Of a DNA stretch of 38,172 nt, positions 19,167 through 27,774 are shown one piece after another (the first letter of the stretch is position 1; each line of letters starts with the position of its first letter). A model generated the notes under the pieces. The model was not told the DNA's origin. It worked only from the letters and a program-made list of their open reading frames with translations, and did not search any database. The position numbers and the translations under genes were made by a program. Where the stretch lies: the NCBI GenBank assembly GCA_021852275.1, contig JAJZNX010000196.1, positions 1 to 38,172 on the forward strand. Reading direction: 5' to 3'. This DNA is from Planctomycetota bacterium (GTDB lineage Bacteria; Planctomycetota; Phycisphaerae; WQYP01).

Positions 19167-20533
19167 GCGGCCCTCATACCACGAGTTTTAACAGATGAAA
19201 TAACCGTATTGGCACCAGGCTCCGGCAATAACGGTTCCGGTGGCGATGGCTTCCAATCTGATCGACTGGCCGGCAGATCGCCAACCAGGCCCGGCAGCAC
19301 CGCGTGATCCGGACCAAAGAGCATCAGATGGACGCCGGCAACGCCTGGAATGTCATAAACTTCCTCGATAATTTTGCGGGCGGCGGCCAACCCCGCGGTA
19401 ACAATATCGGGGGCCTGCTTCAAATGCCGGATCATTTCCGCCGGAAGATGTGCTCCGGGTATTTTCGGCAGCAGATCCAAAGCCTTCATGGATGTTACCA
19501 CCGGTACGCCGACAATCAGAAATACATCTTCATTCATTTTTTCCTGCCGAAACAGATCCATGAATTGACGCAAGCGTGGCACGTCAAATACCAATTGCGT
19601 CTGGATAAAATCGACGCCGGCGGCAATTTTTTGCTTGAGTCGGCGAATGGGTACGTCAATCGGCTCGGTATACGGATTAATGGCCGCACCAAGGAACGGT
19701 TGCGGGGTGGGTTGCATCGTCTCGCCGGTGAAACGGATGATGCCGGTCTGGCGCAGATACCGGGCTTCATAAATCATCAGCGCGGCATCCATGTCAAACA
19801 CCTGTTTAATCTTGGGCATCCCGCTGTAGGAATCGCCCGTCAGGCACATCACGTTATGGACATCGTTGATCTGGTTTTCAAGCAGCTCCGCGATAAAGGT
19901 GGTTCGGGTATGATCTCGACAGGTAGACTGGCAAATTGCCTCTATACCCATCTGGCCAAGTTTAACCGCCGCCATCGGTGAGGAGATCGATGGCCGGGCA
20001 TTTAAGTATGCGGTGGCGTTGACGGCGTCAAAGTGATCACGCGCCAGCAGGGCCTGACGCACAAAGCTGTCCCACCGGGCAGTGCGCGGCGCACGAATTT
20101 CGCAGGTTTTGACGAAGGCCCCGGATTTTAACCGTCGTTCCAACCGGGAGGGCGTGGCCACAGGCTGGCGAGTACGTTGTGGTCCTAAATCCAGATAGGG
20201 CAAAGGTGTGCGGCCGCTGCGGTCTGATCCGGCCAGCATATTCAGATAGGATGAGGTATTAAATAAACGGGCGTCGGGCGAGGGTAGCAATGGTGGTGTT
20301 TCCAAGGAATCACCGGCGATGCGATGGCCGATACGTACCCACACGCAACGGCGATCTGGATATACTTCACATTCTCCATGCAAGGTACCGCCACAGGGGC
20401 CATTACGCAGGCCCTTGGGGCAAGTCATGGGACAGATCAACCCGGTTTGGCTAAGCACACACTGGCCGCAGGATTGGCAGTCAAACACTAATCCCTTCAA
20501 AAAAGCTTCAATGTGAGCCACGGTTTTCTGCAT
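19148..20533 (-). CDS. Fusion of N-terminal MetV-like Cys-rich domain and C-terminal methylenetetrahydrofolate reductase (MetF-like) domain
   Basis: N-term CQSCGQCVLSQTGLICPMTCPKGLRNGPCGG...GECEVYPDRRCVWVR; C-term MTHFR barrel AGVDFIQTQLVFDVPRLRQFMD..VGVPVVTSMKAL. Confidence 0.88.
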   Translation of the reverse strand: MQKTVAHIEAFLKGLVFDCQSCGQCVLSQTGLICPMTCPKGLRNGPCGGTLHGECEVYPDRRCVWVRIGHRIAGDSLETPPLLPSPDARLFNTSSYLNMLAGSDRSGRTPLPYLDLGPQRTRQPVATPSRLERRLKSGAFVKTCEIRAPRTARWDSFVRQALLARDHFDAVNATAYLNARPSISSPMAAVKLGQMGIEAICQSTCRDHTRTTFIAELLENQINDVHNVMCLTGDSYSGMPKIKQVFDMDAALMIYEARYLRQTGIIRFTGETMQPTPQPFLGAAINPYTEPIDVPIRRLKQKIAAGVDFIQTQLVFDVPRLRQFMDLFRQEKMNEDVFLIVGVPVVTSMKALDLLPKIPGAHLPAEMIRHLKQAPDIVTAGLAAARKIIEEVYDIPGVAGVHLMLFGPDHAVLPGLVGDLPASRSDWKPSPPEPLLPEPGANTVISSVKTRGMRAACPSPV

Positions 20534-20593
20534 GGATACCTGCCTTTGCCGGATGGTGCTCTGCGTTGCGGAAAAGACGGCTGTTGAAGCCGT

Positions 20594-21232
20594 TCAGGCT
20601 GCCGCCACCAGTCTCCGTGCCGTATCTACCGCTCCGGCGGCATCGGCGGCAAAACCATCCGCGCCTATTTCCCTGGCAAAGGATTCGGTAATCGGGGCAC
20701 CGCCAATCACCACCTTTAGTCCCGGTAGATCAGCGGCTTTCAAGGCCAGAACCGTTTGTTTCATAGCTGGCATGGTGGTGGTAAGCAGGGCCGAGAGACC
20801 CACCACTTTGGCCTTATGTTCGCGGGCGGCGGCGATGAATTTCTCAGCAGGTACATTGGATCCCAAGTCCACAACGCCGAAGTTTGCCCCCTTCCACATC
20901 ATGGCGACAAGGTTTTTTCCGATGTCGTGAAGATCTCCCTGCACCGTGCCGATGACGGCCGTGAATTCCGGCTTGATACCCGCTTTCACCAGCAGCGGCT
21001 CCAGCAGGGCCATGCTTTCGCGCATGGCCCGAGCAGCAATGAGCATTTCCGGAACGAAGACCTGATTGCATTGAAACTTGCGGCCCACATCGTCCATGGC
21101 GGCTACCATGGCGGCGAGCACTTGGGCAGGCGGGGTGGCGGCTTCGATGGCCTGTTTGGTCAGACGCACCGCTTCGGCGCGGTTGCCCTTGCCGATGGCC
21201 AACGTAAGCGAATTGAGATCAACCTCTACCAT
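20594..21232 (-). CDS. Corrinoid (B12-binding) methyltransferase protein, MtaC/MtvC-like
   Basis: FVPEMLIAARAM helical cap, GDLHDIGKNLVAMM (DxHxxG), GLSALLTTTMPAMK, VVIGGAPIT; GGAG SD 8 nt before ATG. Confidence 0.95.
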   Translation of the reverse strand: MVEVDLNSLTLAIGKGNRAEAVRLTKQAIEAATPPAQVLAAMVAAMDDVGRKFQCNQVFVPEMLIAARAMRESMALLEPLLVKAGIKPEFTAVIGTVQGDLHDIGKNLVAMMWKGANFGVVDLGSNVPAEKFIAAAREHKAKVVGLSALLTTTMPAMKQTVLALKAADLPGLKVVIGGAPITESFAREIGADGFAADAAGAVDTARRLVAAA

Positions 21233-21335
21233 GACATATTCTCCATAAATAAAAGGAGGAACATGCCGACGCACAGAATAATGCTACAATTATGGGATCG
21301 GACACGCAAGTGCCAGTGGGAGGGGGCTTAAAATT

Positions 21336-21347
21336 GGCCTTCCGGCC
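21336..21347 (-). terminator. Weak possible terminator after the uridylyltransferase gene
   Basis: Minus strand GGCC-GGAA-GGCC followed by AATTTT; short stem. Confidence 0.3.
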
Positions 21348-21377
21348 TTTCGACCTCGTCAAATGCCGCCCGGGGCA

Positions 21378-22817
21378 TTATTCCAGATATACCATATCGC
21401 CGGCGGCAATGGGTGGAATGGCAGACTTTCTGGCTAAAACATCCTGTGGATACAAGGCAAAGGATGGAGCGAGTTCGATGATGCAATCAGGCGTGCCATC
21501 TGGCCGGCGGGGAATTGGGACTCCGGCTGCTTCCAGCCAGGCGGCGTTACGGATAGTGGTAATGTCGCGTGAAGAGACCACTGAATCAACACCTGTGGGA
21601 GCTTTGATCGGAGCGAATTCGTCGCTACGACTTGTCTCATAAATGATGGATCGTGTGGTGAGGGGTAACGCATCAAAAACGAAGGTTTCCATTTTAACCG
21701 CGTTAGGCTTGTCCGGTTTTATGGGCTGGCCGGAAATGGGATCAATACAAGGCACTTTTTTCTCTGCACGATGGTAGGGCAGAGCGAATCCATGGTCATT
21801 AAGTGATTCCACAAAATCCCGCCGGATGGCATGAAGGGCAATGCTGCCGGCGCGAAACCGAAGCTCGCCACTGGGGAGTCGCTGTTCGGCCAGAGAATCC
21901 GGCAGGTCTGAGTATTCAATAACGGAAAGTTTGCCGTTTGCGAGGCAGAAATTTCCGAGTTTTTCCTTGCCGAAGGCCTTGGGCAGCATTTTGCTCGACA
22001 TCTGCGCGTCATCCAGATCGTGCAGACCGATAAACAGGGGATCAATACAGCGGACAATGGGGTTATCCACTTGGAAATAACTGATTTGCTCGATCCCGCG
22101 ACGTCGCATGTCGGCGAGCGCCCCACTTTTATGTAACGCCAAAAGTGATCCGCCGTGTCCATTCGGTGATAAGGCCAGACTGGCTGGTGTTTCCAGCAAG
22201 GCTTTACCGTCAAAACTGATGGCGGGCAGCATGTCTTGCGGAAAGAACATCACCTGCTGAGGATTCAGATGGAAGTATTGATGGCTCTTCCAGAAGTTAA
22301 CTGTAGCTGCGTGGTTGATAGGGCTGGTCATTATATAAAATGGAATCGCGCGGCCATAACGTTTAGCCAGGGCCACAAGAAATTCGGCAAAGCATTGAAA
22401 AAGGGGCTTTTGACGCACGGGTGTGGCCGGAAATGTTCCTTTAGGGCCGTCCCAGCCCAGCCTGGTGCCTTGGCCGCCAGCGACAACGAAGGCGGCAATT
22501 TTTCCTTGGCGCAGCAAATCTTCGCCGCGGGCAAAGGCCTTGCGGTATTTTTCCTGTTGAGCTGCATCATTGGGTAAGTATGGGTAAACAGTGGGAGGGG
22601 ACAGGTCGTCTGGAATTTGCCAAGTCTGAGGCTTGAGTACGACGGACTGCACCAACTGGTGTACCAGCGGCCAGTCCAGGGAAGCTATCTGCCGGTCAAG
22701 TTCCGATTTTTCCAGCGAGGACAGGCGGTGGTAAAAGTTCATGAGATGCTGCTGGCCGAACTGCCTCAGCAGGTTTGACAATGCCTGGTGATCGGGAGGC
22801 GGTGGAACTGGTTGCAT
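21378..22817 (-). CDS. UDPGP-family uridylyltransferase (UAP1/AGX-like UDP-sugar pyrophosphorylase)
   Basis: VVAGGQGTRLGWDGPKGTFPATP; LSPNGHGGSLLAL; YFQVDNPIVRCIDPLFIGLH. Confidence 0.92.
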   Translation of the reverse strand: MQPVPPPPDHQALSNLLRQFGQQHLMNFYHRLSSLEKSELDRQIASLDWPLVHQLVQSVVLKPQTWQIPDDLSPPTVYPYLPNDAAQQEKYRKAFARGEDLLRQGKIAAFVVAGGQGTRLGWDGPKGTFPATPVRQKPLFQCFAEFLVALAKRYGRAIPFYIMTSPINHAATVNFWKSHQYFHLNPQQVMFFPQDMLPAISFDGKALLETPASLALSPNGHGGSLLALHKSGALADMRRRGIEQISYFQVDNPIVRCIDPLFIGLHDLDDAQMSSKMLPKAFGKEKLGNFCLANGKLSVIEYSDLPDSLAEQRLPSGELRFRAGSIALHAIRRDFVESLNDHGFALPYHRAEKKVPCIDPISGQPIKPDKPNAVKMETFVFDALPLTTRSIIYETSRSDEFAPIKAPTGVDSVVSSRDITTIRNAAWLEAAGVPIPRRPDGTPDCIIELAPSFALYPQDVLARKSAIPPIAAGDMVYLE

Positions 22818-23040
22818 GATAAACCCTTACAAGCGAATTTACGATGGGGAGTTTATCCGAACCTGGCGTAATTCCCAACAGCAATAGCACCAGAAGAGTC
22901 ATCCCGATGGCGGGGGTCATCAGCACAACGAAGCTTAGCCAGTGCAGTGGATGAAGAATGTGGAAGACCTTCTCACCGGGATTGGTAGGAGGCTCCTGTC
23001 CGCGATAACCGAAAGCGTCAATGGGGCGGAGGTGTATCAT
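22696..23040 (-). CDS. Small membrane protein, overlapping the next gene by 122 bp
   Basis: MIHLRPIDAFGYRGQ... with hydrophobic segment WLSFVVLMTPAIGMTLLVLLLLG; AAGGAG upstream of ATG. Confidence 0.4.
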   Translation of the reverse strand: MIHLRPIDAFGYRGQEPPTNPGEKVFHILHPLHWLSFVVLMTPAIGMTLLVLLLLGITPGSDKLPIVNSLVRVYHATSSTASRSPGIVKPAEAVRPAASHELLPPPVLAGKIGT

Positions 23041-23559
23041 TTTTCGACTCCTTATTAAATGGGCCAACACCTGTACACAACCAAAATTGAGCCTTATCGG
23101 AAGCTCCCGTTGTTTTGGCCTGCCCGTCCTGACCACCCGCACGGATGACCAAACCTTGTTGCGGCAGAACGGCTTTGGGCTATCTCATCGCCCACAGATA
23201 TGCCATGCAATTGGCGTGCCAAACTCAAAAAACGACTCTTGGCGGAGGAAAATAGCTTAAAACGGTGAATTTGTGGGCATCGTGATGGGGAAGATCAAGC
23301 TGCCGTGCTCCCGCACCCATGCGCAGGAGGAGATTTGCCAGGTCATTTGCCGATAGTCCGTGGCGATATTCACGGCGGATGTCGAATGCTTTTCTCGCTC
23401 CTTGGTTCTCGAAAAGGTGTGGCCAAACCTTGTAGCTAATCAGCCATTCCGATAACAATCCGCGTTCAAGCCGACGCAGGGCATCCAACCACCCCTGGGT
23501 GTTTGCCGACAGCAACTAAGTTTTCCATTTTGTCTGGTATACCTCACCAGACTTACCAG

Positions 23560-23602
23560 GGTGACATTTCTATTCCGACTAAGAGGTGACAATTCTACTT
23601 CG
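23560..23602. repeat. Two direct copies of GGTGACAWTTCTAYTYCG (25-bp period), possible solo insertion-sequence end
   Basis: GGTGACATTTCTATTCCG (23560-23577) and GGTGACAATTCTACTTCG (23585-23602). Confidence 0.4.
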
Positions 23603-23759
23603 GTACAACAGATGATTTTTGGACGCTGGCAATAGAAGTGGTTCTCGCGTAGACTACTCTGCCTCAATTTCCGGCAGGATGCCACAAAGGCCCATCGGGT
23701 CAGTGTTGCAATCCACGGAAAGTGAGATGGTTGGTTTGATTTGAAAAAAGAGGTGTGCA

Positions 23760-23963
23760 TTGCCAAAAATGAAAACCCACAAGGGAATCAAAAAACGGGT
23801 GAAGGTGACGGCTACTGGGAAAATAAAATTTCACCGGCATAACAAGGGTCATTTGCAGAGCCATAAATCGGGGAATCGTCGCCGGCGTTTGCGCGGCACG
23901 ACCACGATCACAGGGCCGTATGCCACCAAGATGGTAACTCTGCTCGGGCCGGGGGCTCGTTGA
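23760..23963 (+). CDS. rpmI: 50S ribosomal protein L35 (TTG start)
   Basis: MPKMKTHKGIKKRVKVTATGKIKFHRHNKGHLQSHKS; GAGGTG SD upstream. Confidence 0.96.
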   Translation: MPKMKTHKGIKKRVKVTATGKIKFHRHNKGHLQSHKSGNRRRRLRGTTTITGPYATKMVTLLGPGAR

Positions 23964-24045
23964 AGGCCAGCCGCAGCCAGTGTGGTGATGCGGCTTTAAG
24001 GATAAAGAACAATATCAAGACAGTAATTTTGCACAGAGGTATAAT

Positions 24046-24414
24046 ATGCCACGAGTAAGAATTGGAGCGGCACGTAAACAGCGGCACAAACGATTGCTTA
24101 AACGCGCGAAGGGTTTTGTCGGTGGGCGGAGCAAACTCTATAAGACAGCCCACGAGACATTGCTGCGGGCGGGTGCCAACCGGTTCAGCGGTCGCAAGGA
24201 AAAGAAGCGGGACTACCGCGCATTGTGGATTACGCGGTTGAATGCCGCAGCTACACAGCGCGGCTTGCGTTACAGCCAGTTCATTGACGGCCTGGCCAAG
24301 GCCAAGATTACGCTTAACCGCAAGAGCCTGAGTGAACTTGCCATTGCGGATCCGGCGGCGTTTGACCAAATTGCTGCCAAGGCTCGCGACGCCCTGGGAC
24401 TGGTGTCGGCATAA
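24046..24414 (+). CDS. rplT: 50S ribosomal protein L20
   Basis: MPRVRIGAARKQRHKRLLKRAKGFVGGRSKLYKTAHE...RRDYRALWITRLNAAA-type sequence. Confidence 0.97.
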   Translation: MPRVRIGAARKQRHKRLLKRAKGFVGGRSKLYKTAHETLLRAGANRFSGRKEKKRDYRALWITRLNAAATQRGLRYSQFIDGLAKAKITLNRKSLSELAIADPAAFDQIAAKARDALGLVSA

Positions 24415-24509
24415 TAGTCCTGCAGCCGCGTCATCCTGCCGGTGGGATGCCTCATCTACGGTCGGTTGCCGGAGAAATTGCCACGCAATTTTCAAACTGA
24501 TGACGAACC

Positions 24510-25520
24510 ATGGACTTGGAACAACTGTTAAGTTCTGCCCGCACGGAACTCTCTGCGATTTCTTCACCAGAGCAGTTGGAGTCTTTTCGTGTAAAGTATC
24601 TGGGCACCAAGGGGTTGCTCAAGGAGGCCAGTGATCAACTGCGCACGATGCCACCGGAAGGCAAGCGGAGCTTTGGGCAGCAACTCAACACCGTTAAAGC
24701 CGCGATAACAAAAGAATTTGAAGAATGTCAGGCTCGAAGAGGTTCTACCTTGGAGCCGACTGGTCCGCTGGTGGATGTTACCGAGCCGGGGGTGCTGAAG
24801 TTTGACCATTACCGGCCGGGATCACTGCATTTGATAGGGCAAACCATAGATCGGTTGATTGACTTGTTTACGATGATGGGCTTCTCGGTGGCCAGCGGTC
24901 CGGAACTGGAAGACGAATTTCATAATTTTGAGGCTCTGAATGTGCCGTTGACGCATCCAGCCCGTGATCCGCTGGATAATTTTTATCTGGAAGGATCAGA
25001 GGGTGCGCCTCTGTACATGATGCGTTCGCAAACCAGCAGTGTGCAGATACGGGTGCTGGAAAAGCAGCGTCCGCCAATTCGTATTGTGGCTCCCGGCCGG
25101 GTGTATCGTCCGGATACGGTGGATGCAACGCACAGCTACATGTTTCATCAGTTGGAGGGATTGGTCGTGGATGAACATGTTACGATGGTGGATCTTAAAA
25201 CATGTATCGATCAGTTTGCCCGCGGATTCTTCGGAGCGGAGGTGAAAACCCGTTTCCGGCCGAGCTTTTTTCCGTTTACCGAACCGAGTGCGGAATTTGA
25301 TGTCAGCTTTGAGTTTGCCGATGGTACCACGAAATGGATGGAACTGGGCGGGTGCGGTATGGTGGACCCCAATGTGTTGCGGATGGTAAACGTGGATCCG
25401 GAAAAATATGCTGGCTTTGCCTTTGGGTTGGGGATTGAGCGCGTGGCCATGCGGCGACATGGGGTGGAGGATATTCGGGCTTTTTATGAAAATGATCTGC
25501 GATTTCTGCGGCAGTTTTAG
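24510..25520 (+). CDS. pheS: Phenylalanyl-tRNA synthetase alpha subunit
   Basis: FRVKYLGTKGLLKE; HPARDPLDNFYL; MRSQTSSVQIRVLE; GRVYRPDTVDATHSYMFHQLEGLVVD; ELGGCGMVDPNVL. Confidence 0.97.
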   Translation: MDLEQLLSSARTELSAISSPEQLESFRVKYLGTKGLLKEASDQLRTMPPEGKRSFGQQLNTVKAAITKEFEECQARRGSTLEPTGPLVDVTEPGVLKFDHYRPGSLHLIGQTIDRLIDLFTMMGFSVASGPELEDEFHNFEALNVPLTHPARDPLDNFYLEGSEGAPLYMMRSQTSSVQIRVLEKQRPPIRIVAPGRVYRPDTVDATHSYMFHQLEGLVVDEHVTMVDLKTCIDQFARGFFGAEVKTRFRPSFFPFTEPSAEFDVSFEFADGTTKWMELGGCGMVDPNVLRMVNVDPEKYAGFAFGLGIERVAMRRHGVEDIRAFYENDLRFLRQF

Positions 25521-25653
25521 CGGTGAAACGCCGCCACAGGCTAACGCCGGAGGATCCGCAATTTTATAAAAGGCACAACCTGATTTTACACTGGAGTAAA
25601 GCCGCGGCTTAAAAATCCCGGCATGGTGAATTGGTCAGCAACAGGAAACCACG

Positions 25654-26538
25654 ATGGCACGCACAGAAAAATTCAATGTGGGACTGGTGCAGATGAGTTG
25701 CGTGGATCATACAGCAACCAACATGGACAAGGCTGTAGCGCTCATACGGCAGGCGGCCCAACGCGGTGCGCAGGTGATCTGCACCCAGGAACTCTTTCGC
25801 AGTTTGTATTTCTGCCAGACCCAGGATTTGCAGCTTTTTGACCTGGCAGAGACGATTCCGGGGTCGTCCACGGAAGTTTTCGGGCGGCTGGCGAAAGAAC
25901 TGGGTGTGGTGCTGGTAGTGTCGCTGTTTGAGAAACGGGCGGCGGGAATTTATCACAATACCGCAGCGGTATTGGATGCCGATGGAGCATTGCTGGGTGT
26001 GTACCGTAAGATGCATATTCCGGATGATCCGCTGTATTTTGAGAAATACTATTTCACGCCGGGGGACCTGGGCTTTAAGGCCTTTGATACGCGATTTGGC
26101 CGGTTGGGGGTTTTGATCTGCTGGGATCAATGGTATCCGGAGGCGGCTCGGCTGACGGCCATGCAGGATGTGAGCGTACTGTTTTACCCCACCGCCATCG
26201 GCTGGCATCCCCGGGAAAAGGCGGAATTTGGTGAAGCCCAGGTTAGCGCCTGGCAAACGATGCAGCGATCACATGCGATTGCCAATGGCGTGTACGTAGC
26301 GGCGGTCAACCGCGTGGGACATGAAGGAGCGACGGGTGGCGGGATTGAATTTTTCGGCAGTTCATTTATCTGTGATCCGTTCGGGCGAGTGCTGGAACAG
26401 GCGGGACGGCGGGAAGAAGAAATATTAATTGCTGAAATTGATCCTGCCCAGCAGGAAATAACGCGACGCAACTGGCCATTTTTCCGGGATCGGCGTATTG
26501 AGTATTACGGCCCGTTGACCAAGCGTTTTGGCGACTAA
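25654..26538 (+). CDS. aguB: N-carbamoylputrescine amidase (carbon-nitrogen hydrolase)
   Basis: QVICTQELFRSLYFCQTQD; YRKMHIPDDPLYFEKYYFTPGDLGFK; LGVLICWDQWYPEAARL. Confidence 0.95.
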   Translation: MARTEKFNVGLVQMSCVDHTATNMDKAVALIRQAAQRGAQVICTQELFRSLYFCQTQDLQLFDLAETIPGSSTEVFGRLAKELGVVLVVSLFEKRAAGIYHNTAAVLDADGALLGVYRKMHIPDDPLYFEKYYFTPGDLGFKAFDTRFGRLGVLICWDQWYPEAARLTAMQDVSVLFYPTAIGWHPREKAEFGEAQVSAWQTMQRSHAIANGVYVAAVNRVGHEGATGGGIEFFGSSFICDPFGRVLEQAGRREEEILIAEIDPAQQEITRRNWPFFRDRRIEYYGPLTKRFGD

Positions 26539-26607
26539 CATTCACGAGCCTGGTGCGGGTGAACAGGCTGGCCGCGAGCCTGTACCCGGTGGCTATCGAA
26601 AGGTTTT

Positions 26608-27720
26608 ATGGGCACAGTGCAGCAGAACAATTCCGTTCCTTCCAGACAGGGTTTTTCCATGCCGGCGGAATGGGACCGGCATGCCGCCACGTGGCTGGCC
26701 TGGCCGCATCATCGGGCGGATTGGCCGGGGAAATTTGGTCCGATTCCGTGGATATTTGCCGAAATTGTACGTTTGATTGCAGCCGGGGAAGTGGTGCACA
26801 TTCTGGTACAAGATGCCACTGAGCGAGCTGTGGCCAGGAAGATACTGGTGCGAAACCATGGTGAAGAATTTGGCAATGTCCGACTTCATATTCGCCCGAC
26901 CGATCGCATATGGACCCGCGATTCAGGCCCAACGATGGTGCGTCGAGGTCATGGTGCCGCAGCTCAATTAGCAGCCGTTGGCTGGCAGTTTAACGCGTGG
27001 GCAAAGTACAAAAACTATCTTCTGGACCAGCAGGTACCGCGGTTTATCGCCCGGTCGGCCGGTCTGTCTTTATATCAGCCGATGGTGAAGGGGACGGATG
27101 GAAAGCCACGGCGTTTTGTGCTCGAAGGAGGAAGCATAGATGTCAATGGCGCGGGCTGTGTTTTAACCACCGAAGAATGTTTGCTTTCGCCAAAGCAACA
27201 GCGCAATCCCGGACTGGATCAGGCGGCGGTGGAACATACTCTCTGTGATTTTCTGGGAGTGCAGAAAGTGCTGTGGCTGGGGCAGGGCATCGCCGGTGAT
27301 GATACACATGGTCATATTGATGACACCGCCAGGTTTACTGCTCCATCCACCATTGTCGCGTGTGTCGAGCCTGAGAAGCAGGATCCCAATCATCAGCCGC
27401 TGGCGGAAAATATGCGTCGGCTGAAAAAAATGCGAGATCACCGTGGACGCCCTTTTGACCTGGCGGAGCTGCCCATGCCCAAGCCGGTGATTTTTGATGG
27501 ACAGCGTCTGCCGGCGAGTTATGCCAATTTTTATGTCTGCAACGCCGGGGTGCTGGTGCCGGTCTTTAATGATCCAGCCGATGGTGCAGCACTGAAGGTA
27601 TTGGAGGCGTGTTTTACCGACCGTCCGGTGATACCCGTATATTGCCGCGATATGGCGTGGGGCTTGGGCACGTTACACTGCATGACACAACAGCAGCCGG
27701 CCGCAGCCAATGGCCGGTAA
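26608..27720 (+). CDS. aguA: Agmatine deiminase
   Basis: MPAEWDRHAATWLAWPHH; RIWTRDSGPTMV; GDDTHGHIDDTARF; GLGTLHCMTQQQP. Confidence 0.95.
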   Translation: MGTVQQNNSVPSRQGFSMPAEWDRHAATWLAWPHHRADWPGKFGPIPWIFAEIVRLIAAGEVVHILVQDATERAVARKILVRNHGEEFGNVRLHIRPTDRIWTRDSGPTMVRRGHGAAAQLAAVGWQFNAWAKYKNYLLDQQVPRFIARSAGLSLYQPMVKGTDGKPRRFVLEGGSIDVNGAGCVLTTEECLLSPKQQRNPGLDQAAVEHTLCDFLGVQKVLWLGQGIAGDDTHGHIDDTARFTAPSTIVACVEPEKQDPNHQPLAENMRRLKKMRDHRGRPFDLAELPMPKPVIFDGQRLPASYANFYVCNAGVLVPVFNDPADGAALKVLEACFTDRPVIPVYCRDMAWGLGTLHCMTQQQPAAANGR

Positions 27721-27774
27721 AAAACATCAAGCTGCAGGACGGTATTGGCCCTGTGAGTATAAAGGTAATATGAC

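Noticed and set aside
21233-21377. Sigma54 promoter or cobalamin riboswitch upstream of the corrinoid operon
   Set aside because: TGGCAC and TTGC are adjacent instead of having the required ~5-nt spacer, and no convincing B12-box architecture is present in the short gap.
23225-23515. 96-aa minus-strand ORF MLSANTQGWLDALRR...
   Set aside because: No recognisable family, no clear start signal; could be a gene remnant but not supportable as a CDS.
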